Origin: Collinsella sp.
GTDB taxonomy: Bacteria; Actinomycetota; Coriobacteriia; Coriobacteriales; Coriobacteriaceae
DNA: 16,905 nucleotides
Direction of reading: 5' to 3'
NCBI GenBank assembly: GCA_019413955.1
Contig: DXMX01000039.1
Span: 1-16,905, forward strand
Numbering within the stretch: the stretch's first letter is position 1; each line of letters begins with the position of its first letter. A program made the translations under genes and the position numbers. The notes below the pieces were generated by a model that was not told where the DNA came from, ran no database searches, and saw nothing but the letters and a program-made list of their open reading frames with translations. Below are positions 1 through 7,228 of the stretch, in pieces.

Positions 1-1134
1 GCCTATGCCGCCGCCCTCAACGACGGCACCTATGGCAAGCGCGGCGCACTGCTCACCAACCGCGGAAAGGCTCTCGCCGCCGTGGGCGACTACACGACGG
101 CCGCTCAGGCGTTTTCTGCCGCTACGCAGGACGCTTCCTATGCCACGCCGTTCAAGGCCTATCTCGGCCTGGGTAACGCGCTGTTCCAGTCGGGCGACTA
201 TGCCAACGCGGGTACTGCCTTCCGTCAAGCTGCCATCGACGGCGCCAATCCGGCTCCTGCCGCCGCACTCGGCGAGCTCGGTCGTTGCTTCATTAAGCTC
301 GGCCGTCCGGCGGATGCCGTGGAGACCTACCGCACGGCTATCGACTTTGCCGGCCCCCGCGACGACACGCGTGCGCTCAATGCCGGCATGGGTCAGGCGC
401 TTTCTGCCGCCGGCCGTCCCTCCGACGCACTCGACGCCTTTAACGCCGCTACTGCCGATGGCATCTACCAGCTCACTTCCGAGCAGGCCGATGAGCTTGC
501 CCGCGTGCATGATTCGCTTGCCGCACTGTCTGCCCAGACGGCTATGGTCACGGCTCCGGCGCCCGCGATGGACGCTCCTGCCGTCGATCCGCTCGATCCT
601 ACGGGCGCGACCGGTCAGTTTATGCCCGATCCCTCGGACACCGGCTTCTTTACGCTGTCCGAGTCCGAGATGGTCCAGCAGGACCGTAAGGATCGTAAGC
701 AGGCCAAGGTCCGTCGTCGCCATCGCCACACGGGTCTCAAAGTCTTCATCGTGCTGCTTCTGCTCATTTTGATTGCTGCGGGCGGTCTGGGCTTTGCCTA
801 CACGCGCGGCTTTGGCTTCCCCTCGCAGGAGTCGGTTATCACCGATCTGTTCCAGGCTGCCGGCGACGGTGACACCGCAAAGGCCGAGTCTTGCCTGGCC
901 TCGAGTCTGTCCGAGGACGCCAAGTCGATGATCATCTCCTCGATTCCGCAGGGCGCCACCGTGTCCGTCGAGGGCATGGATCAGTCCATGACCGAGACGA
1001 GCGCCAAGGTCAAGGCTTCGCTGTCCAAGGGCGGCGAGCAGGAGTACACCGTCAAATTCGTGCGCTCCGACAATCATATCGGCTGGGCCGTTTCCTCGCT
1101 CGATATGGATTTCTCGGCTGCTGACAACCAGTAG
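1..1134 (+). CDS. TPR-repeat protein with one C-terminal membrane segment (5' partial)
   Basis: The reading frame is open from the first base of the window, so the start lies upstream and 377 residues are visible. The first ~165 residues are Ala/Gly/Asp-rich helical repeats of the tetratricopeptide type, with recurring patterns such as GDY-x2-A-x2-AF and GLGNALFQSGDYANAGTAF. A proline-rich linker follows (about residues 180-200), then a very basic stretch (about 223-243, rich in K and R). Next comes a single hydrophobic segment at about residues 248-266 and a ~110-residue C-terminal domain that should lie outside the membrane by the positive-inside rule. The C-terminal part (SVITDLFQAAGDGD...) resembles small extracytoplasmic DUF4878/lumazine-like folds only vaguely, and I do not assign it. 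It is probably a membrane-anchored scaffold. It ends in TAG, followed directly by TGA in another frame. A hairpin separates it from mreB, so it is probably a separate unit. Confidence 0.8.
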   Translation, partial: AYAAALNDGTYGKRGALLTNRGKALAAVGDYTTAAQAFSAATQDASYATPFKAYLGLGNALFQSGDYANAGTAFRQAAIDGANPAPAAALGELGRCFIKLGRPADAVETYRTAIDFAGPRDDTRALNAGMGQALSAAGRPSDALDAFNAATADGIYQLTSEQADELARVHDSLAALSAQTAMVTAPAPAMDAPAVDPLDPTGATGQFMPDPSDTGFFTLSESEMVQQDRKDRKQAKVRRRHRHTGLKVFIVLLLLILIAAGGLGFAYTRGFGFPSQESVITDLFQAAGDGDTAKAESCLASSLSEDAKSMIISSIPQGATVSVEGMDQSMTETSAKVKASLSKGGEQEYTVKFVRSDNHIGWAVSSLDMDFSAADNQ

Positions 1135-1156
1135 TGACCTTATGGGATTTAGCTTT

Positions 1157-1189
1157 GCCCGGCGCTTCACCGCAAGTGAGGTGCCGGGC
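1157..1189 (+). terminator. Strong hairpin after the TPR gene, probable terminator
   Basis: A 14-bp stem, with two G-T wobbles, is formed by positions 1157-1170 and 1176-1189 around the 5-nt loop CGCAA. The outer seven pairs GCCCGGC/GCCGGGC are perfect. The hairpin starts 22 nt after the TPR stop codon. The sequence after it (TTGCGCTAG) is not a good T-run, so it may be a weak or factor-assisted terminator, or a 3'-end stabilising structure. Confidence 0.5.
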
Positions 1190-1193
1190 TTGC

Positions 1194-1213
1194 GCTAGTA
1201 TCATGAGCTAGTA
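1194..1213 (+). promoter_or_regulatory. Possible mreB promoter region with a 7-bp direct repeat
   Basis: The heptamer GCTAGTA occurs at 1194-1200 and again at 1207-1213, 13 bp apart. A TAGTAT at 1196-1201 could serve as a -10 element, but the matching -35 position (1173-1178) is poor and falls inside the preceding hairpin. This is the only gap (115 nt) before the mre operon, so a promoter is expected here or upstream. The assignment of exact elements is weak. Confidence 0.25.
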
Positions 1214-1249
1214 GTTTTCCAGCAATCATCCAACACATCAGGAGTTGCG

Positions 1250-2293
1250 TTGTTTTCTTTGATGGATATGTTCTTCGGTAGCTATGCGGGCGATCTTGCC
1301 ATCGACCTCGGCACCGCCAACACGCTTGTCTCCGTGCGCGGCAAGGGCATCGTCATCCGCGAGCCCTCCGTCGTCGCCATCGACAAGAACGACGAGCGCA
1401 TCCTGGCGGTCGGTATCGAGGCAAAGCGCATGCTCGGCCGTACGCCCGGCAACATTGTGGCCGTTCGTCCCCTGAAGGACGGCGTCATCGCCGACTTCGA
1501 CGTTACCGAGGCCATGCTTCGCTACTTTATCGACAAGGCGTCCGAGAAGCGCTATCCGTGGACTCCGCGTCCGCGTGTTGTCGTCTGCGTTCCCTCCGGC
1601 GTCACGTCGGTCGAGAAGCGCGCTGTCTTTGAGGCCACGATCCAGGCCGGCGCTCGCCAGGCCTACCTGATCGAGGAGCCCATGGCTGCTGCTATCGGCG
1701 CCGACCTGCCCGTCGAGGAGCCCACCGGCTCCATGGTCATCGACATCGGTGGCGGTACCACCGAGGTCGCTGTTATCGCTATGGGCGGCATCGTCGTCTC
1801 GCAGTCCATCCGTATTGCCGGCGACGAGTTCGATCAGGCCATCCTCACACACGTTCGCGATGCCTACAACCTGGCCATCGGCGAGCGTACGGCAGAGGAC
1901 ATCAAGATCAAGGTCGGCTCCGCCGTGCCGCTCAAGGACGAGCTCGACGTCGAGGTCAACGGCCGCGACGTGATCACGGGTCTGCCCAAGACCGTGCGCA
2001 TCGAGAGCGAGGAGATTCGTCGCGCGCTCAACAAGCCGCTCGACGAGATGGCCAAGGCCGTTAAAGACGCCCTCGATGCCACGCCGCCCGATCTTGCCTC
2101 TGACCTTATGTACTATGGCATATTGCTGACCGGTGGCGGCGCGCTGCTGCGCGGTCTCGACGTGCGCCTGCGCGATGAGACCGGCGTTTCGGTCAACGTC
2201 AGCCCCACGGCACTCGATAACGTCGTTAACGGCTGCGCCCGCGTGCTCGAGGCCAATGCGTTTGATGGCGGCTTCGTCCAGACCAATGCTTAA
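1250..2293 (+). CDS. mreB: Rod-shape-determining protein MreB (bacterial actin)
   Basis: MreB polymerises on ATP beneath the membrane and positions the lateral-wall synthesis complex. The 347-residue length fits the family. Actin-fold signatures are visible: phosphate-1 motif DLGTANT at residues 19-25, the segment VVCVPSGVTSVEKRAVFEA, the EEPMAAAIGADLP strand-loop, phosphate-2 DIGGGTTEVAVI, the interdomain segment RIAGDEFDQAI, and the adenosine motif LLTGGGALLRGLD. The N-terminus (MFSLMDMFFG) is hydrophobic and Phe/Met-rich, as expected for the membrane-binding tip. The start is TTG at 1250, preceded by AGGAG at 1240-1244 with a 5-nt spacer. The ATG four codons further on lies too far from that site. 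It is the first gene of a tight mreB-mreC-mreD-mrdA-rodA run. MreB is absent from many actinobacteria, and its presence argues for a rod-shaped Coriobacteriia-type host. Confidence 0.97.
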   Translation: MFSLMDMFFGSYAGDLAIDLGTANTLVSVRGKGIVIREPSVVAIDKNDERILAVGIEAKRMLGRTPGNIVAVRPLKDGVIADFDVTEAMLRYFIDKASEKRYPWTPRPRVVVCVPSGVTSVEKRAVFEATIQAGARQAYLIEEPMAAAIGADLPVEEPTGSMVIDIGGGTTEVAVIAMGGIVVSQSIRIAGDEFDQAILTHVRDAYNLAIGERTAEDIKIKVGSAVPLKDELDVEVNGRDVITGLPKTVRIESEEIRRALNKPLDEMAKAVKDALDATPPDLASDLMYYGILLTGGGALLRGLDVRLRDETGVSVNVSPTALDNVVNGCARVLEANAFDGGFVQTNA

Positions 2294-2314
2294 TTTCCAA
2301 AAGGTGGATTCCAT

Positions 2315-3313
2315 TTGGCACGATCTTCGGGTTTCTCCACAAATCTGAATACCAAGCGACAATCAACGGGTATGCGCCCGTTGATTGTTTTCAGCCTGAT
2401 TTCGGTGTTGCTGCTCACGTTTTACATCCGCGAGGGCGAGGCAGGACCGATTCATGCCGTGCGTTCGGGCGTAACGACGATTACCTCGCCGGTGCGCTTT
2501 GTGGGTTCGGCTGTGGCGGCTCCCTTCAATGCGATCGGCAACGTGTTCTCTAACCTTACGGCGTCGCAGGACACGCTTGACGAGCTTAAGAAGCAAAACG
2601 AGGAACTGACCTCTAAGGTTGCTGAGCTCTCCGAGGCTCAAAAGACCGCTGAGCGTCTGGAGGGGCTGGTCGGCCTGCAGTCGACCTACAACCTCAAATC
2701 GACCGCAGCTCGTATCGTTGGTGCCTCGGGCGATGCCTGGACCTCGACCGTCACGATTGATAAGGGTTCTGCCGACGGGCTTACCATCAACATGCCTGTG
2801 ACGAGTTCGGCCGGTGTTATCGGCCAGATTATCGAGGTATCGGCCAAAACGTCGACCGTGCGCTTGATTGGCGACGAGAACTCGGGCGTGTCCGCCATGG
2901 TGCAGGACACGCGCGCCCAGGGCATGCTGCAGGGTCAGGCTGACGGCACGCTGCGTCTTGAGTACGTGAGCGTCGACTCCGATGTTAAGGTTGGCGACAT
3001 CATCGTGACCTCGGGCATCGGTGGCGTGTTCCCCAAGGGTCTACCGCTCGGCACCGTCTCGTCGGTTGAGAAATCGGCAAACGATGTGTACTACACCATT
3101 GTGGTGCGCGCTCAGACGACGGCCGAGAACAACGAGGAAGTGCTGGTCATTACCTCGCTGACCGACGAACAGTCGGCCTCGGATGAGGACGTGAGCACGG
3201 CCAACAGCACGCCGCAGGGAACGTCGCGCGATGCTGCGACCAAGACGAAGGACGAGAGCTCGGATGACAGTTCCGACACGTCCGAGACGACCGATTCCGG
3301 CTCGAGCGAATAG
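2315..3313 (+). CDS. mreC: Rod-shape-determining protein MreC
   Basis: MreC is the periplasmic-face scaffold that links MreB/MreD to PBP2 and activates it. Visible parts are a short basic cytoplasmic N-terminus (residues 1-21), one membrane segment (about 22-38, PLIVFSLISVLLLTFYI), a coiled coil (about 81-118), the beta-barrel domain with characteristic GSADGLTINMPV, GVIGQIIEVS, RLIGDENSGVSAMV and VTSGIGGVFPKGLPLG stretches, and a Ser/Thr/Asp-rich tail of about 50 residues at the C-terminus. The start is TTG at 2315, with AGGTGG at 2302-2307 and a 7-nt spacer. The next in-frame ATG (2372, residue 20) lacks a Shine-Dalgarno site and sits in the loop of a perfect 12-bp hairpin, which is listed separately. 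Length is 332 residues. The disordered acidic tail is longer than in the classical proteins. Confidence 0.95.
   Translation: MARSSGFSTNLNTKRQSTGMRPLIVFSLISVLLLTFYIREGEAGPIHAVRSGVTTITSPVRFVGSAVAAPFNAIGNVFSNLTASQDTLDELKKQNEELTSKVAELSEAQKTAERLEGLVGLQSTYNLKSTAARIVGASGDAWTSTVTIDKGSADGLTINMPVTSSAGVIGQIIEVSAKTSTVRLIGDENSGVSAMVQDTRAQGMLQGQADGTLRLEYVSVDSDVKVGDIIVTSGIGGVFPKGLPLGTVSSVEKSANDVYYTIVVRAQTTAENNEEVLVITSLTDEQSASDEDVSTANSTPQGTSRDAATKTKDESSDDSSDTSETTDSGSSE
2359..2391 (+). terminator. Terminator-like hairpin inside the 5' end of mreC
   Basis: Positions 2359-2370 and 2377-2388 form a perfect 12-bp inverted repeat (ACAATCAACGGG and its complement) around the 6-nt loop TATGCG. It is followed at once by a run of four T (2388-2391) and then C. 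The orientation fits the plus strand only, since the other side has no T-run. It lies 66 nt after the mreB stop and about 45 nt into mreC, and the loop contains the in-frame ATG of mreC residue 20. It may act as an attenuator between mreB and mreC, as an RNA 3'-end or processing signal that gives MreB excess, or as a translational control element. The T-run is short, so full termination is uncertain. Confidence 0.5.
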
Positions 3314-3318
3314 GGGGC

Positions 3319-3891
3319 ATGTCCATGGATCTACACGAGCAGGGGATGAGCTCCCGCACGTTTGTGATCGCCGCCATTGTGTGCGTGCTGCTGCAGGCAG
3401 GCCTGGCACCGCAGATCTCCATTGCGGGCGGTCGCGTCAACTTCATGATTATCCTGGTGTGCCTAAGCGTGTTCTCGGGCGACCCGACCCGTGCCGTCGT
3501 GTGCGGTTTTTGCAGCGGCTTGTTCTATGACCTGTCCGCTGCCGTGCCGGTGGGCGTTATGTCGCTTCTGCTGACCGTGGGTTCTTTTGCCCTGGTGCAC
3601 AGCGCCGTCGGTCAGACGGGCGGTACCTCGAGTGCGCGCGGCGTCACTGTGGGCGCCTTTGCGCTCGTCATTAATGTGATCTACAGCATCATCTTGCTGT
3701 TTATGGGTTTGGAGACGAGCTTTGTCGTGGCGATCTTCGGCCATGCGCTGCCGTCCTCGATCCTGACGGGTCTGGTTGCCATTCCGTTTTTGATGTCCGG
3801 CGTCGTGCCGCAGTCCGGCTATGGATTCTCCGCACGTGGCGGACGCCAGGCGGGTATGCGCTTTAAGCCCAAGACCCGCAAGCTCAAATAG
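3319..3891 (+). CDS. mreD: Rod-shape-determining membrane protein MreD
   Basis: MreD is a small polytopic membrane protein of the elongasome. This 190-residue product has about five hydrophobic segments (around residues 13-30, 36-50, 60-95, 113-135, 137-160). It has the family pattern of an early QAGLAPQISIAGGRVNFMIILV stretch followed by GFCSGLFYDL, which resembles the G-x3-G-x2-D-L signature of MreD. A basic C-terminal tail (RQAGMRFKPKTRKLK) should be cytoplasmic. Two ATG codons compete: 3319 is only 1 nt from the AGGGGG at 3312-3317, whereas 3325 has a 7-nt spacer and is the likelier true start, giving 188 residues. The gene sits between mreC and mrdA with gaps of 5 and 13 nt, as in most mre operons. 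Confidence 0.9.
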   Translation: MSMDLHEQGMSSRTFVIAAIVCVLLQAGLAPQISIAGGRVNFMIILVCLSVFSGDPTRAVVCGFCSGLFYDLSAAVPVGVMSLLLTVGSFALVHSAVGQTGGTSSARGVTVGAFALVINVIYSIILLFMGLETSFVVAIFGHALPSSILTGLVAIPFLMSGVVPQSGYGFSARGGRQAGMRFKPKTRKLK

Positions 3892-3904
3892 GGGAGGCCC
3901 GTAG

Positions 3905-5974
3905 ATGTCTTCCCAGTTGACGGTTATTATCGCCGGTATCGTGCTGGTTGTGGCCATCGTGGTCGCGCTGGTCATCATGCGTCGCGGCGATTCCCGTTTT
4001 ACCTACGATACGCAGCATGGAACGGCCCCGCGCGCCACCGAGGGCGAGGGCAATACCGCGGCGACCGCCTTTAAGGGCCGCTTTTCCATCCTCACCACGG
4101 GTGTGGGCGCGATGTTTGCGGCGCTCGCCGTCAAGCTGTGGGGCATGCAGATGGTCTCGTCGGACTATTACGAGAAACAGGCCAATAGTAATCAGACTCG
4201 CACCGTTACCACACCCGCTGTGCGCGGCCGCATCCTCGACCGCAATGGCGTGGCGCTTGTCCAGAACCGTCCCTCACTTGCTGTCGTGGCCTACCGCGAC
4301 CTTGCCGAGGATGAGGTTCTGGTTCGCCATCTTGCCAACGTGCTTGGAATGCCTTATGTGGCGGTCCTTCGCAATATTCAGGACAATACAGAGGGCGCTC
4401 AGAGCCTGCATACCATCGCGACGGACGTCCGTCGCTCCACGGTTGCCTATATCAAGGAACACGCCGGCGAGTTCCCGGGCGTCAAGATTGCCGAGCGTAC
4501 CGAGCGCCAGTATCCATACGGCGAGACGGCATGCCATATCTTGGGCTATACCGGCACCATTACCTCCGAGCAGCTCGAGGCCCAGAATAAGAAAACCTCT
4601 GGCGATGATGATGCTTCTGCTGGCAAGATTACGTACCAGTCGGGCGATATCGTGGGCCAGGCGGGCGTTGAGAGCTACTACGAAAACCTGCTGCAGGGTA
4701 TTCGTGGCGAGCAGACCGTCAAGGTCGATGCCTCGGGCAATGTGACCGGTCAGGCCGGCGCCGTGCCCGCGAAGGCCGGCTCCGACATTAAGCTCACGCT
4801 CGACCTTAAGATCCAACAGGCCTGTGAGACGGCGCTGGCGAGCGCTATCGAGCTTGCCAAGACCACTGGCTACAGCAATGCCGGCAACGGCGCTGTGGTG
4901 TGTCTCGATCCCAACAATGGCGAGATCCTGGGCATGGCGAGCCAGCCCAAGTTCGATCCGTCCGTCTTTATCGGCGGCGTCTCAAATGACGTGTGGACCG
5001 AGCTCAATGATGACAAGGGTTCGCAGCCGCTGCTCAACCGCGCCATTAGCGGACAGTACATGTCGGCCTCGACCATCAAGCCGCTCTCGGCACTGGCCGG
5101 TCTTGAGTTTGGAACCTACACTTCAACGCAGACAACCAACTGCACGGGTTATTGGACGGGTCTGGGCAAGGCTTGGGGCAAGCGCTGCTGGCTGACGTCT
5201 GGCCACGGCACCATGACGCTGCAGTCGGGTATCGCCAACTCGTGCGACCCCGTCTTCTACGACATGGGTAAGGCGTTCTTTTATGACGAGCAACATCCCG
5301 AGGGCCTGCAGGAGGTCTTTCGTCGCTGGGGCCTAGGCAAGACCTGCGGTATCGATCTGCCGAGTGAGGGCGCGGGTCGTATTCCCGATGCCGAGTGGAA
5401 AGAGTCATACTTCACCGACGCCTCTGCCGAGGACCGCAAGTGGAATGCCGGCGATATGACCAACATTGCCATCGGCCAGGGCGACATCCTGGTGACGCCC
5501 CTGCAGATGGCGTGCGCCTATATGGGTCTTGCCAACGGCGGCAAACAGTACGTGCCTCACGTGTTTTTGTCTGCCGTGTCGCGCGATGGCGACGGCGATG
5601 CCTATAAGTACAACGGCAAGGGCAAGAAGAAGCGCCTGGAGGCCAAGATCAACAGCGATTCGGATTTGGCTCTTGTTCGCAACGGCATGCACGATGTGAT
5701 TTACACGGCATCGACGTCCCTGGCGGCTCACTTTGGCACCCTGACGCCGCAGGTATACGGCAAGTCGGGCACGGGCGAGAAAAGCGGCGAGGACGAATAT
5801 GCGTGGTTCTGCGCCTATGCACCGGCCGATGATCCCAAGTATGTCATCGCTACTGTCCTGGAGCAGGGCGGCGGCGGCTCAGATACCGCGATGCATGTCG
5901 TGCGCGACGTGCTCGGCGTGATTTATGACGAGCCCGATACCTCTTCGGCCTCGGGCGATTCTTCGGTTCGATAG
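3905..5974 (+). CDS. mrdA: Penicillin-binding protein 2 (elongasome transpeptidase)
   Basis: This is the class B PBP that crosslinks peptidoglycan with RodA during lateral growth. It has 689 residues. The dimerisation/pedestal domain begins with RGRILDRNGVAL (about 109-120). The transpeptidase domain carries the nucleophile motif S389-T-I-K392, the second motif as S446-C-D448 (SxD rather than SxN, which I believe is usual for the PBP2 subclass) and K620-S-G-T623. Two hydrophobic stretches are present near the N-terminus, at about 6-25 and 61-79. The second is in the normal place for the membrane anchor; the first is additional. The basic residues MRRGDSR after the first and KGR before the second suggest that the connecting loop is cytoplasmic. 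The start is ATG 3905 with GGGGAGG at 3891-3897 (7-nt spacer). The stop overlaps the ribosome-binding site of rodA, which suggests coupled translation. Confidence 0.95.
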   Translation: MSSQLTVIIAGIVLVVAIVVALVIMRRGDSRFTYDTQHGTAPRATEGEGNTAATAFKGRFSILTTGVGAMFAALAVKLWGMQMVSSDYYEKQANSNQTRTVTTPAVRGRILDRNGVALVQNRPSLAVVAYRDLAEDEVLVRHLANVLGMPYVAVLRNIQDNTEGAQSLHTIATDVRRSTVAYIKEHAGEFPGVKIAERTERQYPYGETACHILGYTGTITSEQLEAQNKKTSGDDDASAGKITYQSGDIVGQAGVESYYENLLQGIRGEQTVKVDASGNVTGQAGAVPAKAGSDIKLTLDLKIQQACETALASAIELAKTTGYSNAGNGAVVCLDPNNGEILGMASQPKFDPSVFIGGVSNDVWTELNDDKGSQPLLNRAISGQYMSASTIKPLSALAGLEFGTYTSTQTTNCTGYWTGLGKAWGKRCWLTSGHGTMTLQSGIANSCDPVFYDMGKAFFYDEQHPEGLQEVFRRWGLGKTCGIDLPSEGAGRIPDAEWKESYFTDASAEDRKWNAGDMTNIAIGQGDILVTPLQMACAYMGLANGGKQYVPHVFLSAVSRDGDGDAYKYNGKGKKKRLEAKINSDSDLALVRNGMHDVIYTASTSLAAHFGTLTPQVYGKSGTGEKSGEDEYAWFCAYAPADDPKYVIATVLEQGGGGSDTAMHVVRDVLGVIYDEPDTSSASGDSSVR

Positions 5975-5983
5975 GAGGTTGCG

Positions 5984-7210
5984 ATGGATTTTTCTCCGGC
6001 GGATCTGTTCCGTTCAACCAAGACCGGCTCTCGCAGCAGCCTGGACCGTGTCAACAAGCAACTTTCGGCCTCGCGCGGCACGTTTCGCCAAAAGGTGCAT
6101 ATCGGTGTGCTCGTGGCTACTGTGGCGCTCGTCGCCTACGGTGCCATCATTATCTGGTCGGCTTCGCAGTTTAAGGCCGATGCTTCGTTCTCGCGCCATT
6201 TGCTGGGAATTGGCATCGGAGCGGTGCTGGCGGTGCTCGTCTGGCGAACCGACCTGCGCGGTATTTCCAATTTCTCGACGGCGTTGCTCGTCATCGACCT
6301 GATCGTGATCTTCTCGCCCAAGATTCCGGGTCTGTCCTATACGGGCGGTCTGGGCATGACGGGCTGGATCAAGATTCCCGGTATCGGCTTGACGTTCCAG
6401 CCGGTTGAGCTTGCCAAGCTCATCACCATCTTCTTTATTGCTACGCTTGGCTCGCAGTATAACGGTCGCATCGATACCGTTCGCGACTACGTCAAGCTCT
6501 GCGGCATGCTGTCCATTCCGTTTTTGGCCGTCGTTGCCATGGGTGACCTGGGCTCGGGCCTGGTCGTGCTGGTTTCGGGCGCCATCGTCATCTGCATGAG
6601 CGGTGCACGCCGCGAATGGGTGCTGTCGACCCTGGCCCTGCTCGTGGGCCTGGTGGCCCTCGTCCTGGCGCTTGATTCGGTCTTTGATTCGTTGCTCGGC
6701 CACGATGTGCTCATCAAGCAGTATCAGATGAACCGTCTGACGGTCTTTATCGACCCCGATAATGCCGATTCGGACGATGCCTACAACCTGCAGCAGTCGC
6801 TTATCGCCGTTGGCTCGGGCGGCTTCTTTGGTAAGGGCCTGGGGCATGCGACGCAGTCGGCCGGCGGCTTTCTGCCTGAGTTCCACACCGACTTCGTCTT
6901 CGCCTTCCTGTCCGAGACCTTTGGCTTTTGCGGTTCCTTTTTGCTCCTGTGCCTCTACGTGCTGCTGATCGCTTCGACGATTCGCGTCGCCTTTAAGTGC
7001 GAGTCGCTGTTTTTGCGTCTTTCGTGTGTGGGCATCGTTGGCATGTGGGCGTTCCAGACTTTCGAAAACATCGGCATGTGCATTGGCATGATGCCGATTA
7101 CCGGTATTCCGCTACCGTTTATTAGCTTCGGTTCGTCTTCGATGATGATTCAGCTGCTGACGGTGGGTATCGTACAATCCATATGGCGGCATCGTTCGGG
7201 CGCCGCGTAA
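5984..7210 (+). CDS. rodA: Peptidoglycan glycosyltransferase RodA (SEDS family)
   Basis: RodA polymerises lipid II into glycan strands together with PBP2. The 408-residue product has a ~45-residue polar N-terminal extension and about ten hydrophobic segments. SEDS signatures are present: FQPVELAKL, MGDLGSGLVVLVSG, QSLIAVGSGGFFGKGLGHATQ, LPEFHTDFVFAFLSETFGF and LPFISFGSSSMM near the end. The loop that in RodA/FtsW usually reads like DPxGxGY before QS is here PDNADSDDAYNLQQS (residues 258-272), so the acidic residues are there but the glycines are not. This is noted as a finding. The start is ATG 5984 with AGGAGG at 5973-5978, spacer 5 nt, inside the stop region of mrdA. The upstream and downstream gaps are 9 and 18 nt. 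Confidence 0.95.
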   Translation: MDFSPADLFRSTKTGSRSSLDRVNKQLSASRGTFRQKVHIGVLVATVALVAYGAIIIWSASQFKADASFSRHLLGIGIGAVLAVLVWRTDLRGISNFSTALLVIDLIVIFSPKIPGLSYTGGLGMTGWIKIPGIGLTFQPVELAKLITIFFIATLGSQYNGRIDTVRDYVKLCGMLSIPFLAVVAMGDLGSGLVVLVSGAIVICMSGARREWVLSTLALLVGLVALVLALDSVFDSLLGHDVLIKQYQMNRLTVFIDPDNADSDDAYNLQQSLIAVGSGGFFGKGLGHATQSAGGFLPEFHTDFVFAFLSETFGFCGSFLLLCLYVLLIASTIRVAFKCESLFLRLSCVGIVGMWAFQTFENIGMCIGMMPITGIPLPFISFGSSSMMIQLLTVGIVQSIWRHRSGAA

Positions 7211-7228
7211 CCGCTGGAGGGGTTTGCT

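Noticed and set aside
1238..2362. Minus-strand open frame opposite mreB (374 codons)
   Set aside because: Asp/Gly/His-rich low-complexity product opposite a highly conserved gene; no ribosome-binding site or motif.
7149..7178. TTCAGC-N18-TACAAT in the 3' end of rodA as a promoter for the DUF697 gene
   Set aside because: The -10 is fair but the -35 is poor, and the site lies in conserved RodA coding sequence. The short gap to the next gene already supports cotranscription.
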